NCBI GenBank assembly: GCA_951804985.1
Contig: OX638132.1
Span: 91,454,696-91,518,695, forward strand
DNA: 64,000 nucleotides
Source of the DNA: Dryomyza anilis
Lineage: Eukaryota > Arthropoda > Insecta > Diptera > Dryomyzidae
Direction: 5' to 3'
Position numbers and translations under genes: made by a program. The notes below the pieces were generated by a model that had not been told where the DNA came from, did no database searches, and worked only from the letters and a program-made list of their open reading frames with translations. Positions 44,774-56,273 of this stretch are shown piece by piece (the first letter of the stretch is position 1; each line of letters begins with the position of its first letter).

Positions 44774-45102
44774 CCTAGTAGAAATTTAACCTATTAGAAC
44801 ATGACCTAAACATAATTATCATGTAAATCGAAAGATATCATATAAGGCGATATTACACCCAGAACGTAATTCCCTCAAAATGGTCAATAGGACAATTATT
44901 GATTTAATAGTATACAAAAAATAAATCTTTTGATAAAAACCCAATGGTATTTTTTAGTATTTAATGGTATTTACCGATTAAAATAATAATTATCCTATTA
45001 ACTATTTTTAATAGTAAATAAAAACAATATTTATTTAGTAGTTTTTTCTGGGTGTACATTGATATGCAGACGATCTTGATCCTGTCAAAATTTCTACTAG
45101 GG
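44774..45102. mobile_element. MITE family G interrupted by a family A MITE
   Basis: Outer ends CCTAGTAGAAATTTAACC and CAAAATTTCTACTAGGG. Inside, 44856-45054 is a complete inverted family A copy (CACCCAGAACG ... TTTTCTGGGTG) flanked by TA on both sides. The order of insertion is therefore G first, then A. Confidence 0.85.
44856..45054 (-). mobile_element. MITE family A nested in a family G copy
   Basis: Family landmarks run in reverse order to 222-443; TA flanks at 44854-44855 and 45055-45056. Confidence 0.85.
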
Positions 45103-46016
45103 ATAGGCACTAATGAGTAACTTTTTTTTTTTTAATACGATTATATTTTTTACTAACTTTGTATTGAATATTTTCGGGCGTGATTTTAAAACACCACATT
45201 GTTTAAAAAGCGCCACGAAATAAGAAATAACACCCAATGAAATAACCCCAAAAAATAATGAAATAATATCCAAATGAAATGTAAAACGGCGTTATTGTAT
45301 TTTGGGGCTTATTTCACTTTATAGCGCTGTTTAAATTTGAATTTTGCAATATATTTACACTGAGCTAAAAAATACTGTTAACTGATTTATTGCACTATGA
45401 AAAAATGCCATAAAATTAAAATATTTAATTTGAATTTAAAATTAAATCTTTTGTAATAATAAAAAAACTGTATTACATTACAACGCTCGTATTTAATTAC
45501 AAATTAAATCAGATATACTTATTTTTATTACTTATTTAATTAACTTAAAATATATTGCTTACGTTTTAGTATTAAATTAAAAGTATTTAGTATAAATAAA
45601 AAGTAATTAAATTATTTATTTAAAATTTTGTTACTTACCTAATAAAACAAAAAGTATTTGAATCAAATTTTATTAAAAAGTATTTAAATTATAATTAGTA
45701 AACGAAAGAAAAACGTGTCGAAAGGTATTTACATTTTTATGACTTTTTTTATTTAATTTTATTAACTAACTTTAAAATCCCTTACTTTTAAAATATTTTT
45801 AAACACATATGTGTTTCATTTTAATGTATCTTGTACTAAATCACTAGTAATTAAATTAATTTAAATATAAATGTATTTAATTTACATTTTATTTTAATTT
45901 AGTGTTTCTCCTTTCTTATTTACTTTTAATTTATATTTATTTTCTCAATTTAGAATTTTATTTTTGTCATTAATCCTATATTTTTAGCGCAGTGTTTATC
46001 TGATGAAAATGACAAA
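45103..46016. other. AT-rich intergenic DNA with a weak foldback
   Basis: 45170-45330 contains CCCAATGAAATAACCCC and GGGGCTTATTTCACTTTATAG, partial complements resembling 50215-50345. No gene. Confidence 0.4.
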
Positions 46017-46019
46017 TTA

Positions 46020-47627
46020 CACAGCATAACAAAAAAATTATCCTCGATCTAAGTATGATTTTTCGATGGACATCAAGATTCTAATCACTACCTCATACTC
46101 AGTATTTTCAGATTGCCTCAAGTTTCTGAGTTATTACGTAAAACAAATATATGACAATTCTCGTATTTTTCTACATAGTCTGGTTTATAACTTTTTAAAG
46201 TTTTGAGTTTTCGATCACATTTCTTTTATATTTCTCTGAGAATACTTCAGCTAATATATTGAAATAAACCACATGAAATTCGGATTGATCTGACTTAAGT
46301 TATAACCAGTCAAATGCAAAAAATATTAATTTTAAGGTGTACATATTATTTGTGGCATAACATCTATGATTTTCATAATTAAATAAAAATACATATCTTA
46401 TATCAGACTTGATCTATAATTCTATACTTCCTTTTACTTTGTTTTTTTTTCAAATCACTCTTTAAGACCTCAGTTTAAAGTGAAATTCACAAATTCGATT
46501 GAAAAATGTACCTTTTTTTGTTTGATATAAACATAAGCAGGAAAATATTTTATTTTATATAGTATGAAAATTTAGTAGGTGATCTTCATTTGACTCTATT
46601 GTAGGATACTGAGGCAAACCCATGGAAAGTAATACATTTATTTATACAAGCTGAATTCTACTGGTTTATTTCTATGAATAATTGATGATGAAAAATATTA
46701 TATTGATTAAAAGTAGTACCACAAAAGAAAATTTAAATCAAAAATTGTAGTCGTGAATTTGTATTTAATCTGAAGATTAAAAGAATGTTTTGTAAAAACA
46801 AAGTAAGAGAAATCATACTATTATGGATCTAGTTTCACATATAATAATTATGAAAACTTAATATGTTATGAAATAAATAATAGGTACAGCTCAAAATGAA
46901 TATGTTTTGTGTTTGACTGGTCATAACTTCGGTCTGATCAATCCGAATTTCATGAAGTTTATTTTAAAATAATAGTTGAAGTATTCTGAGAGGAATATAA
47001 AAGAAATTAGATCGATAACTCAAATCTGTGAGGTATTAAATTTTAAAATATGTAGAAAAACATGAAAACTTCCATAACTCGTAATAAACTCGAGGCAATC
47101 TGAAAAAACTGAGTATGAGCTCTAGAAGAAATTTGCCCGATGCGCCATCGGGAAATGATCGGGTTTTCGTTGGGTAAACCATATTAGAGAAAATATGATC
47201 ATTGCCTTTGCATGTCCTTATCATGCTTACCACACCAGGGTTTACATTATCTAAATAGTCAATGTTTCCGATCATAGCTACATTATTTGTTCCTCATAAT
47301 GAAATTAGCATCAGACAATGATCGAGATTTAAAGGGAGTAACCCTATTATGCTCGGGCTCTGACAAGGCAATTGTCGGGTAAATAAAAAAAATGGGGAAT
47401 TTTACATGATCATGGCCTGAGGTCAGGACATGATCAGGACACTGCGTTACAAGGACATTATGGGCCTCGTCATATCCCGATCATCTCAAATAATGACATG
47501 ATCACTTCATGCCCATGGCCCTACCAAAATTTCTACTAGGGAGGTAGTGATTAAAATCTTGAAATCCATCGGAAAATGATACTAAGATCGTGGATAATTA
47601 AAAGAGGTCTCCATTTGTTGTCTAGTG
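46020..47627. mobile_element. Foldback element, CACTAGACAACA ends, TTA target duplication, copy 2
   Basis: Left end CACAGCATAACAAAAAAATT, right end inverted TTTGTTGTCTAGTG; TTA at 46017-46019 and 47628-47630. Left arm 46020-46350 and right arm about 46890-47627 pair over most of their length: TGACTGGTCATAACTTCGG against TTATAACCAGTCAAATG, and GAGGCAATCTGAAAAAACTG against TATTTTCAGATTGCCTC. The right arm is split by a family G MITE (47120-47541). Ends and TTA duplication match the element at 41068-42558. Frames inside are repeat-derived. Confidence 0.8.
47120..47541. mobile_element. MITE family G nested in the foldback right arm
   Basis: Ends CTCTAGAAGAAATTT and AAATTTCTACTAGGG, interior rich in ATGATCGGG and CATGATCAGG words. 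The uninterrupted left arm (TGAG|GTAG in complement near 46105) is an internal empty site and shows the exact insertion point with at most a 2-3 bp duplication (AG or GAG). Confidence 0.85.
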
Positions 47628-47630
47628 TTA

Positions 47631-50600
47631 TTATTTCAATATTAAGGGTGTGTGCGAGTTTGTCTTAATTTGAAGACTAAACTAAATTTGTCGATAAAGC
47701 AGTATTTGCTATACAATTTAGCAAATTTTTAAGCAATATAAATTGAATTAAATTAAAACATTAAAATATATAAATAATAATTTGAACAAAAAAAAACAGA
47801 TGAATTATTCGATTAATTTAGACTCTACCGATTACTGCAATTTAGTTTAGTCTTCAAATTTAGACAATCCCACAGATGCCTAAATGCTTCAAATTCTAAT
47901 TCTTTTACTCAAAATATTTTATGTATAAAAAAAATATTAATATATGAAAAAAATTTAAAAATTGCTTTATATCATTTAAAAACAAAAATAGCTACTCAGA
48001 TTCACAGACAAACATACAGTACCATCGCATACCTAATGTAGTTACCATATTATGAAATGTATACACTTTTTATTTTAAATACTACCTATCCTATAATAAA
48101 CCTATACAATGTAATTTCTGAATTTAAAATTGGCAAACCATATAATGCCGCATTTAATAAATTCGTTGTTAAAGTTTTGAGAATATTTGTTTGAACTTTT
48201 TACTATTAATTGTAGTTAAATTTGTTACTAATTGTATCTTCTGATTGTATCGTATTATCCACCTTGTTCCTAAACCAATAAAAAAAAAATATTAACATTA
48301 TTTCTTATTGTTCCAACATTACTTAATATTTATATAAATATATGTATCTCTATTGACAATAATACTATACTAAACAGAATATCCTCTAATAATAAATTGA
48401 TCACACGTTAGTTATATTTACATGTCTTAATGTTTAAATTATTATACAACACATACATACTACATATAGTGCACATAATTAATTAATTAATTACTTGTTG
48501 TTATTTGTTGTTAAAGGTATTGTATAATTTCGAATAAAAATAATAATAATAATAATAATAAAAGAAAATCCTTAGGCTCGACGAATTATAGAGTAGCACA
48601 ATGTTTTACCAACATGTTCGAATACCCTGTATTGAAATTTCATAAAAGACTATGTAATATAGATGCAATTATAGCAAAAATGTTAATTTATTGAAATAGA
48701 GTGGTTAACGAACATTTCATTCTCGGCACAATGTTTTGCTAAGGTACATTTTTTCCAAAACATTTCTTTCATGGGTAATACTCTTTCCCGAGACAAATTT
48801 TTCTAGAGAGAATTCTACGTTGGAGAACGTTTTCTTGGATAATTCTTATACGAGATAATTCTTCAATGAAACAATTTATACCAAGATATTTTTTCCCAAA
48901 TAAATATTAAAGAATAACACCTTATTCTGTAACAAACGTTAATGAATTTATTTTATATTTATAATGTGACGAATTTAATTAAATTCACGCAAATTATTAT
49001 TTTATTATAATAGTTCATAGGGCAGAATTGTCTGTGGAAGCATTCTCTTAATTAAAAGTTGTTCGGAAAATTATTATCTCGATGAAGAATTCTCTCAGCG
49101 ACGAATTGTACGGGGCGGGGGAATTGTATATTGCGAAGATTTTTCTCGGGGAAAAATGTTTCTTTGTAACAGTGTCTTGAGAATGAATTTTAGAAAAATT
49201 CTGAGAAGACTAACCTATATACTACATACACATTGTTCCCGATACTGTACCCATACTTGAAGAAAGACAAACAAACATCACGCACCGATATAAAGACATT
49301 CATAGCACTAATTAATGTTGACTTAAATAGATTTGCGAATTAATGGAAATTACCAAATTAAAAACACTAAATTATTTATTTGAAAATTAAGCTCAACATC
49401 TAAGATTTACTAAATATATACATTAAAACACATAGTTCATATGTTGGCAAGCACATCAGTTGGAAGACGGAAGTACGATAACAAAAAATAAAATTATAAA
49501 ATTGATATATTATAGAAGTGCATCAAATATACAAACTTATAATGAAATATTTAAGAAAATATTATATTTATACACATATGTAATATTGTATTTTTTGTTA
49601 ACAAAGTAATATTTAATAATAAAAACAAAAAACAAAATAAACGATCAATTAAAGCTTAGCATTTAATAATAGAACTAATACCAGAGAAAAATTAATAAAA
49701 ATGTTGTTTAAAGAGTAAAAATCTTTGTCTATTTTGTTCTATAATAAGATATATTATAATCAACGAATTAAATCGGAATCAATACAGGTTTGAATTTTAT
49801 TTTAAAATTTGCAAAGAATCGCCATGGGTTTCACTTTCGATGTCGCTTTTTATATTACTCTAATTGTGTTTATATTTTAAATATCTTCACTTTAAAAATT
49901 TGGTATAATATCGAAATTGTTTCTAACGGTATATTTAAAATTTTTGTATTACGGTTACAGTTTTTAAAATTAAACCATTTTAAAGTAGTGATTTACAGAA
50001 TTATTTATATCTTTTTAATCGATTTTAATTTTTTAATGAATGAATGTTTTGTTCCTGCTTTCAAATAAAAATTAAAATATATATTTGAGAAATTAAAATA
50101 TATATTGAAATTAAAAATAATTAATTTATGAAACCCTTGTGAGATCCTATGTTCTAATCTGTGCTGGGACTGCGAAATTAGACCCCAATAAAAAGTGTAT
50201 GGGAAAAAATAACAACATTTTTGGGGTATAATTTCTTTTTTTTTTTGGGTATAATTTAATTTTTTGTTGGGGCTTATTTTCATAACGGAATAAGGCCTCA
50301 AAGTGAAGATAAAAAAAGCCTCAAATATTTAGTTTGGAGCCTAATTTCATTTAGCTTATTTTGCTATTTTCTCGGATGAACTAAATTTTTACTGTTATTA
50401 AGAAAATACACTCAGAAAAAAATAGAATAATCTCTTGTTACGTCGTTAAAGTAGTCAGTATTTGTCAGCTTTAAACTTAGAAAATGTCTGGAACAATTTT
50501 GGCATATCTAAGGATAATGAAAATCCTAAAGCTGTTTACAAAGCGTCTATAATTGAAGAATTTAGATTATTTTCTGCGCTCAAGACTGGATATGGTGCGT

Positions 50601-50940
50601 CAGCAGATCCCTCGTAAAAGAACAATACTGATGGATGGAACATTTTCTGTTGAATGCTTCAGGCAACATCTTAGCATATATCTAAAATATTTTAAAGAGC
50701 TAAATCATATTTATTAATATTATATTCATTATTTTGTTGAATTAGAGCACACATTTTTTGTAACAAGTACAAAGAGTCAAAATCGCGCGCGCAATATACC
50801 TAGTGGGAAATATCTTCATATCATTATAGTAACTTTCGACATATAGCATCTTGAAAATATAACTTTTTGATTCAAAAATCAACGAGTACATAATCTTACC
50901 GACAATGCCTCGAAGAGAATGATTTGTACTCAAGACTGGC
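47631..50940. other. AT-rich intergenic DNA
   Basis: Contains a (TAA)n tract at 48541-48561, a stretch with repeated GAATTCT/AATTCTT words at 48740-49160 reminiscent of the family T GTAGAATTCTTCC array, and a possible foldback at 50110-50345 (TTTTTGGGGTATAATT; AAGGCCTCAAAGTGAAG). No gene recognised; the frames near 49790-50300 are low complexity. Confidence 0.4.
48541..48561. repeat. (TAA)n microsatellite
   Basis: Seven perfect TAA units. Confidence 0.95.
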
Positions 50941-51876
50941 ACGAGTGGAAATTGGTTAAGGTTAGCCTTATTTTGCATCCGTCCCTGATCAGAATACCAT
51001 ATGGCATCTCTACCAAATACCACCTAAAATCATAATGATCAGGGTTGATTATGGTAATCCTAATTTCAAATCCACTTAAGGCAACCTGATCCTACTTTCA
51101 TAAAAAATACTGATCTAAAGTCTATTTCATGACACCTGATGTGACACGTATGAAAAAAAACCTGATTAGATATCGTATGATCGAAATGTTATTAAAAACC
51201 TTTGATAATAAAATTGGATAGCAAAATTATTCTAGTCAAATAAAATATTCTAATAAAAAAATGTTAAACTCAAATGCAAAAAAGAAATACAAATTCTCAA
51301 CATTTTTAAAAATTTGAAATATTTAATTTAGACTCAAAACGTTTACTTTTTGTCATTTCAAAAGTTATAGCTATGTTCACAAAGCTATGACAGGAATCAA
51401 ATTTGGTTAAAGCAGTTTAAGAAATATTTAAATATACATTGAATTATATAAGTTTAGGATAATGGTAAGATCAGAAAGCCTGATCAGGCAACCTGATCAA
51501 AATAGCAATTTCGAATAGCGTCACCTTTTTAATCAGGCACTGATGAAAACCCCTGATCATTGCCTGATCTGACAATGATCACACCTAAACTACATTTCCA
51601 CTAGGGGGTGTTGATAAAATTTGTGGATTTTATATCAAGCTAAAAAGGTTATCTGCATAACCGGTTTCAATTCTTTGGACGTATGAGTTTCGGGCTACCT
51701 GCTTAGCAAAATTGGTACTTAAGACCTAACCGAGTGGAAATTTAGTTCAGCATGTGATCATTGTATGAGCATGCTGTCTGATTTTCATATAAATTTATGA
51801 TCAGGAGTTCATAACAGTGCCTGATTCATATCGTTGATATACTGATCAGGTTGCCTAATCAGACTTCCTGATCATA

Positions 51877-52062
51877 CACTCAGAAAGCAGTTTCCTTATA
51901 TGAAATAGCGTGAAGTTTAATTTTACTTATTTTAAGATAGGATTATAATTTATAAGATAAAATTTCTTAAAAATAAGAAAAATTTCCTAAAAATGAGGAA
52001 GTTTTTCCTTATCGCTTTTTTAAGTTCATTTTCTTTATTATGCTTAAACTTTATTGTGAGTG
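51877..52062. mobile_element. MITE with CACTCAGAAAG ends and TA duplication
   Basis: CACTCAGAAAGCAGTTTCC on the left, ACTTTATTGTGAGTG on the right, TA on both sides (51875-51876, 52063-52064). The interior has complementary AAATTTCTTAAAAATAAG and TTCCTAAAAATGAGGAA stretches. Possible single ends of the same kind occur at 34382 and 50409. Confidence 0.7.
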
Positions 52063-52303
52063 TATCCCAACTCTAACCTTATATAAATTCTGCTGAAACT
52101 GTTTTTACTAATTTCGAGCCCTTTCAATCTAAAAATTGTAACAAATTTGTGTTAATCAATTTTGCAATAACAAAAAGGCAAAATTTTGAGTATAAATGAG
52201 AAATATATTTAAATTTTTAAAAATTTGAATTTATTTTGAGTTTATCATTTATTAGAATATTTTATTATATTAGAATAAATTTGTTATCAAATTTTATTAT
52301 AAA

Positions 52304-53230
52304 ACTAGCTGGACCCGTGCACGACTCGTGCCAAGATTTTGTGAATTAAAAGATATGGAGCGATTATTAATATAATAAAATTTTTATTATTTATATATTG
52401 GTTTTATAAATGTAGTAGCCAAATAATAATTCTCCGCCAAAACAACTTTTCTCAAAGACAATTATTTTTCAGACTGCCCCGTAAAATTCTTCTCCATAGA
52501 ACGCTTTCCCGTAGAATTCTTCCCGGTAGAAATCTTCCCATAGAACTCATCCCGGTATAATTCTTCCCGGAAGAAATCTTCTCGTAGAAAACATCCCGGT
52601 AGAATTGTTCCCGGTAGAATTCTTTCCCGTAGAATTCTTCCCCGTAGAGTTTTTCACAGTAGAAATTTTAGTGTGGTGAGTTTTAATGTGGTGAGTTACA
52701 GTGTGGTGAGTTTATGTGAGGTGAATTTTGGTGTGGTGAGTTTAAGTGTGGTAAGTTTTAGTGTGGTGAGTTTTAGTATGGTGAGTTTTAGTGTGGTGAA
52801 TTTTATTGTGGTAAGTTTCAATGTGTTGAATTTTATTGTGGTGAGTTTTAGTGTGGTAAGTTTTAGTGTGGTGAGTTTCAGTGTGGTGAATTTAAGTGTG
52901 GTGAATTTTAGTGTGGTGAATTTTAGTGTGGTGAGTTTCATTGTGGTGAGTTTTAATGTGGTGTGGTTGCTTTTGTATATTTTGTATTTGAGTTTTTTGT
53001 TTCATCTTTTTAGCTTGTGTTTGTGCTGAGTTATGTCGTTTGGAATGTTTAGGTTGTATGGGAGGTATCACTCCCCTTTGTCCAATCGCGCCCATATATA
53101 GCCTATGACACCCTCCGGACTCCATAGTATCCTGTTACAAAAGTTAAATCGGTTCAGCGGTTTAGACGTGATGCTGGAACAAACAGACAGACAGACCGAC
53201 AGACGGACCAAGAGTTTTATATATATAGAT
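52304..53230 (+). mobile_element. Family T element, copy 3 (longest)
   Basis: Head ACTAGCTGGACCCGTGCACG, then a CCGTAGAATTCTTCC-type array (52485-52655, about ten units), a GTGTGGTGAGTTTTA array (52660-52965, about 20 units of 15 bp), tail CTCCGGACTCCATAGTATCC and GGTTCAGCGGTTTAGACGTG, short CAGACA run, end AAGAGTTTTATATATATAGAT. Long frames on both strands (118 and 81 codons) are simply the 15-bp array read through. Confidence 0.85.
52660..52965. repeat. 15-bp minisatellite (GTGTGGTGAGTTTTA)n
   Basis: About 20 diverged units, each GTGTGGTGAGTTT plus two variable bases. The homologous array at 26050-26185 has about nine units and that at 24985-25095 about seven, so copy number differs among family T copies. 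Confidence 0.9.
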
Positions 53231-53639
53231 GTTTTAGATCAGGATTCTTTGTAAAAGATGGAACTGTTACCATGCGTGGATTTGAAATTAGTATAACCCT
53301 AGTCGACCCTGGGTAGGCTCTTTACAGGTAACCTTTAGTATGGAAGCTTTATCGTATTCTGATCAGGGACGGATGCAAGTTAAGGCAAACCTTAACCAAT
53401 TTCCACTCGGGTAAATGTTGCACAATTCCAATCCCGGCTGATATAGATTTATATAATGATAAAATATATTTTATTTTTATTGAAACACCAGTTTCTTTTT
53501 TTAATAATAAACTTTTTAAATAAGAGAATGTTATTGGAAAATATTTGAGGTTTTGCATGGTAGTTTGGGCCAAAAATGATATTGTTCTATATTGTCCATT
53601 TTGAAAATAATTCCCCAATAGAAATTTTAATTTTTAATT

Positions 53640-53906
53640 TCAGAAAAAAGCTTAAACTTGTCTCCAAAAATCCAAATCGTTTGGAGAGCTTTGCCTGAGT
53701 TAAAAGTTGCGTTGATTTGGTTTGCTTTGCTTCGCTCTGCCACAGTAAAAGTTGTGTTGCTCCAACCAACTTTAACTAATACAGACACACGAACGAAGCA
53801 CAACTTTGTACCAGCGGGAGAGCAAGAAGGCGAAAAGAAGCTTTTTTTTCATTTTTTTTTTTGTGAGTTTTGGAAGGTTGTGTTAACGCCGGAGTGGTTA
53901 GTTGTC
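53640..53906 (+). promoter_or_regulatory. Sfxn1-3: Inferred Sfxn1-3 promoter
   Basis: Base composition becomes less AT-rich at 53.66 kb and repeats stop. A TCAGTT initiator-like motif (53905-53910) lies upstream of an exon-like leader. No TATA box at about -30. Paired TTTGGTTTGCTTTGCTTCG and AAAGTTG words are present upstream. Promoter role is inferred from position. Confidence 0.45.
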
Positions 53907-54108
53907 AGTTCACTGCCACGAAAGACACAACGCGCTGGTCGCACGACACAACGGTGAACGATTTCTCAAACGTGGAACAACAATAATTAAATCCAGCATT
54001 TAAACAAACAACCATCAAGTGCTGCTGTTTAATCGGTTAATCGCGCCAACACACTGCACTGCGTCATAATTATTCTAATTCCAATTTGCATTTAGACGAT
54101 ACTCAAAG
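53907..54108 (+). other. Sfxn1-3: Sfxn1-3 exon 1 (5'UTR)
   Basis: About 200 bases without any ATG, CA/AAC-rich like a fly leader, ending CTCAAAG followed by a consensus donor GTAAGT at 54109. It would be spliced to 57650, giving a 3.5-kb intron 1. The 5' end is set by the initiator motif and is approximate. Confidence 0.55.
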
Positions 54109-54930
54109 GTAAGTAATAAGTAGAAGGCGGCTGTTTGGTAATAGGCGGTCGGTAAGGGTGCGAATATTATGGATTTTTCTGCACACGAATTATGTAACGC
54201 TGTGCCGTGCGATAAGACGAGTGTGCGGACAGACAGACAGACGGACGGACGAACGGAGCTGTTTATCAATACATACAAACCTATTAAAAATATGATACAA
54301 AAAACACGCGCCGGACATTCTTCGCAGCGGTACAAAAATTGAAGTATTTTTGTTTTACTGCTGCAACTCTGCTCAGTTGGATCAGTCACCTGTCACCTGC
54401 CGTGAGAGTCGCCAAGTGCTGCCTCCATTCAAACCCCAGAGCAAGAACAGAACAGTACAGAGCAGAGACCCCCCGCAAATCTGCTATCCCTCTCCTCTCT
54501 TCCACACAACTACATGGAACGTCAAACAAGTGGCCTGCAGTTCAATGTTTTATGCAATACAGACTGATAAGAAATCGGCATAAATACGAAATACGCTGTT
54601 ATTAAATGTGCTGATAACATTGGATTCCAAACATTCGTTTAGTATATGTTTTATGGCACTAAAACATGAGCGCTCAACGTTCTAATCTCTGTGAGAAACT
54701 TAGGGAGGAGAAAGTTATATTAGGGGTCAACAGCGGTTGTCTAAGCAGCGTAGTACTTCCGGAAAGTAATATTTTCGAACTTGTTCTTTAGTAGTCTGCA
54801 GACCAAAAAGCTATATGAAATTAAATTTTTCATTTTTGGTTTCATATATTGTTTGGGGCCTTATTTCCCTATCAAAAATTAAAAACAAAAATTAAACCAA
54901 AAAATATTGTTGCTCTTTCTTCAAGACATA
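54109..54930 (+). other. Sfxn1-3 intron 1, unique 5' part
   Basis: Less AT-rich up to about 54600, with AGACAGACAGACGGACGGAC near 54230. The frames there are not recognised. May contain regulatory sequence. Confidence 0.4.
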
Positions 54931-54935
54931 TTTAT

Positions 54936-55475
54936 ACACACAAGAAAAACCTCTTTTGGCATGATGTTGGAAGGACAAAAAAAAAGTTAGTTGTAACAAC
55001 CAACTTTATTTGTTTAAAACGAATTTTCTTCAAATTTGAAGACGGAACTGCTAAATTCGGTTGGCACTTTAAGTGTTAGCCTACACCCAGAAAAAAGAAG
55101 ACTATATAAATAATAGTTTTTTACTATTAAAAATAGTCAATATGATAAACTATTATTTTTATCGGAAAATACCATTAAATACTAGAAAATACCATGACAT
55201 TGCCATTGAGTTTATATGAAAAGATTTATTTTTTGTATACTATTAAATCAATAATTGTTCTATTGACCAATTTTAATGGGATTTGAGGGAATTTTTTTCT
55301 GGGTGTATACACACTCCAAATTGTTCTAAAACTGTTGGAAATTGTTTTAAAACTGAACGAAATTAGTTGAAGTTCAAACTACAGCCCCTTTAGTTTTTAC
55401 TATAAGAACCGACTTATCGGTTAAGAGAACCGAATAAGTTAGTTAAGTATAGTGTTTGTTGGCGCAACAATATTC
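54936..55475. mobile_element. MITE family C (TTGTACCAACTAAC type) split by a family A MITE
   Basis: Landmarks CTCTTTTGGCATGATGTTGG, TTAGTTGTAACAACCAACTT, ACTGTTGGAAATTGTTTTAA, AAGAACCGACTTATCGGTTA and GTTGGCGCAACAA. All recur in order, without the family A insert, at 57255-57512. Together they give a filled and an empty site. Confidence 0.75.
55084..55305 (+). mobile_element. MITE family A nested in a family C MITE
   Basis: Complete 222-bp copy (CACCCAGAAAA ... TTTTTTCTGGGTG), TA at 55082-55083 and 55306-55307. Confidence 0.9.
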
Positions 55476-55661
55476 ACTATTTACCCTACACTATGAGTTA
55501 AGGGTATATTCAGTTTGGTAGAACGTTTATAACACCCAGAAGGAGGTATGTCTGTCGAAATCACAATTACAGGTAAACTAGAAGAGATAGACCAATGTAA
55601 CTCCTAATGCCCGTAACTTCAAAGAACAGATATCCACTTATGGCAGAATAGAATAGTTTTT

Positions 55662-56273
55662 GATGGCAAAAGACATGAAGAAACACTGAAAACACGACGA
55701 AACAGGAAAAAAACACGAAATAACACATAATAAAAAAGCACAGAAAAACATGAAAAAGGTGACGAAACGTGAAAAATAATACCGAAACCGTTTAGATTTT
55801 TGGAACCGGAATCATTATTAAAAAAGTGTGGAACCGGAACTAGAATCGGAATCCATATATTTTTTCTAGTCGGAATCGGAACCGCTATTTTAAAAACCTC
55901 GGAACAGATATATTCCCTGTCAGGCAACGCAAATAACCGGAATCGGAACCGTTATTAAAAAATGTATGGAACCGGGATCGAAACTTAATTTAATTTTTTG
56001 ATTGAACCGATATTCCAAAGGGTTTTATTCTAATAAATAATTCAAAAATTAAGTTTGATACTGTTTTATTCTCTTAAATCCATAAGTAAAACTAAAACAA
56101 CAGATTTTTAAGAAAAGGTTAAAATACCACGAATTTTTTATGTAACGTTTTTTTCAAACTGGGGTAGAAACTATAAAAAAAATCTTGAATGGGCGCGTGC
56201 CTGATTTTGGAGGCATGACAACAACGCACGGAGATTTGCACGCACGAACTCAGATTTTCGGCGCCCATCTCTA
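55662..56273. mobile_element. hAT-type MITE, copy 3, one end lost
   Basis: Right end GGCGCCCATCTCTA (56260-56273), interior with inverted-orientation GGAACCGGAATC and AATCGGAACCG words, collinear in reverse with 28793-29506. The left end stops at about 55662 in TTTTTGATGGCAAAAG without TAGAGATGGG. The 102-codon frame at 55619-55927 is repeat-derived. Confidence 0.8.

Larger units (their letters stand above)
50942..53409. mobile_element. Composite transposon stack with inverted ends
   Basis: Left CGAGTGGAAATTGGTTAAGG and GCATCCGTCCCTGATCAG. Right, inverted: CTGATCAGGGACGGATGC and CCTTAACCAATTTCCACTCG. About 60 bp of paired ends lie 2.4 kb apart. Inside are further GAGTGGAAATTTAG (51730) and TTTCCACTAGG (51593) ends, many TGATCAGG words, a TA-flanked MITE (51877-52062) and a complete family T copy (52304-53230). 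It may be two related elements plus later insertions. Confidence 0.6.

Noticed and set aside
52673..53029. 118-codon frame of repeating VVSFSV residues, like a structural or silk-type protein
   Set aside because: It is the 15-bp minisatellite of a family T transposon read in frame; the same array is open on the other strand too and recurs in other family T copies.
53905..53942. Downstream promoter element partnered with the TCAGTT initiator of Sfxn1-3
   Set aside because: The GGTCGC word lies about three bases off the strict +28 spacing, so it is not counted as evidence.
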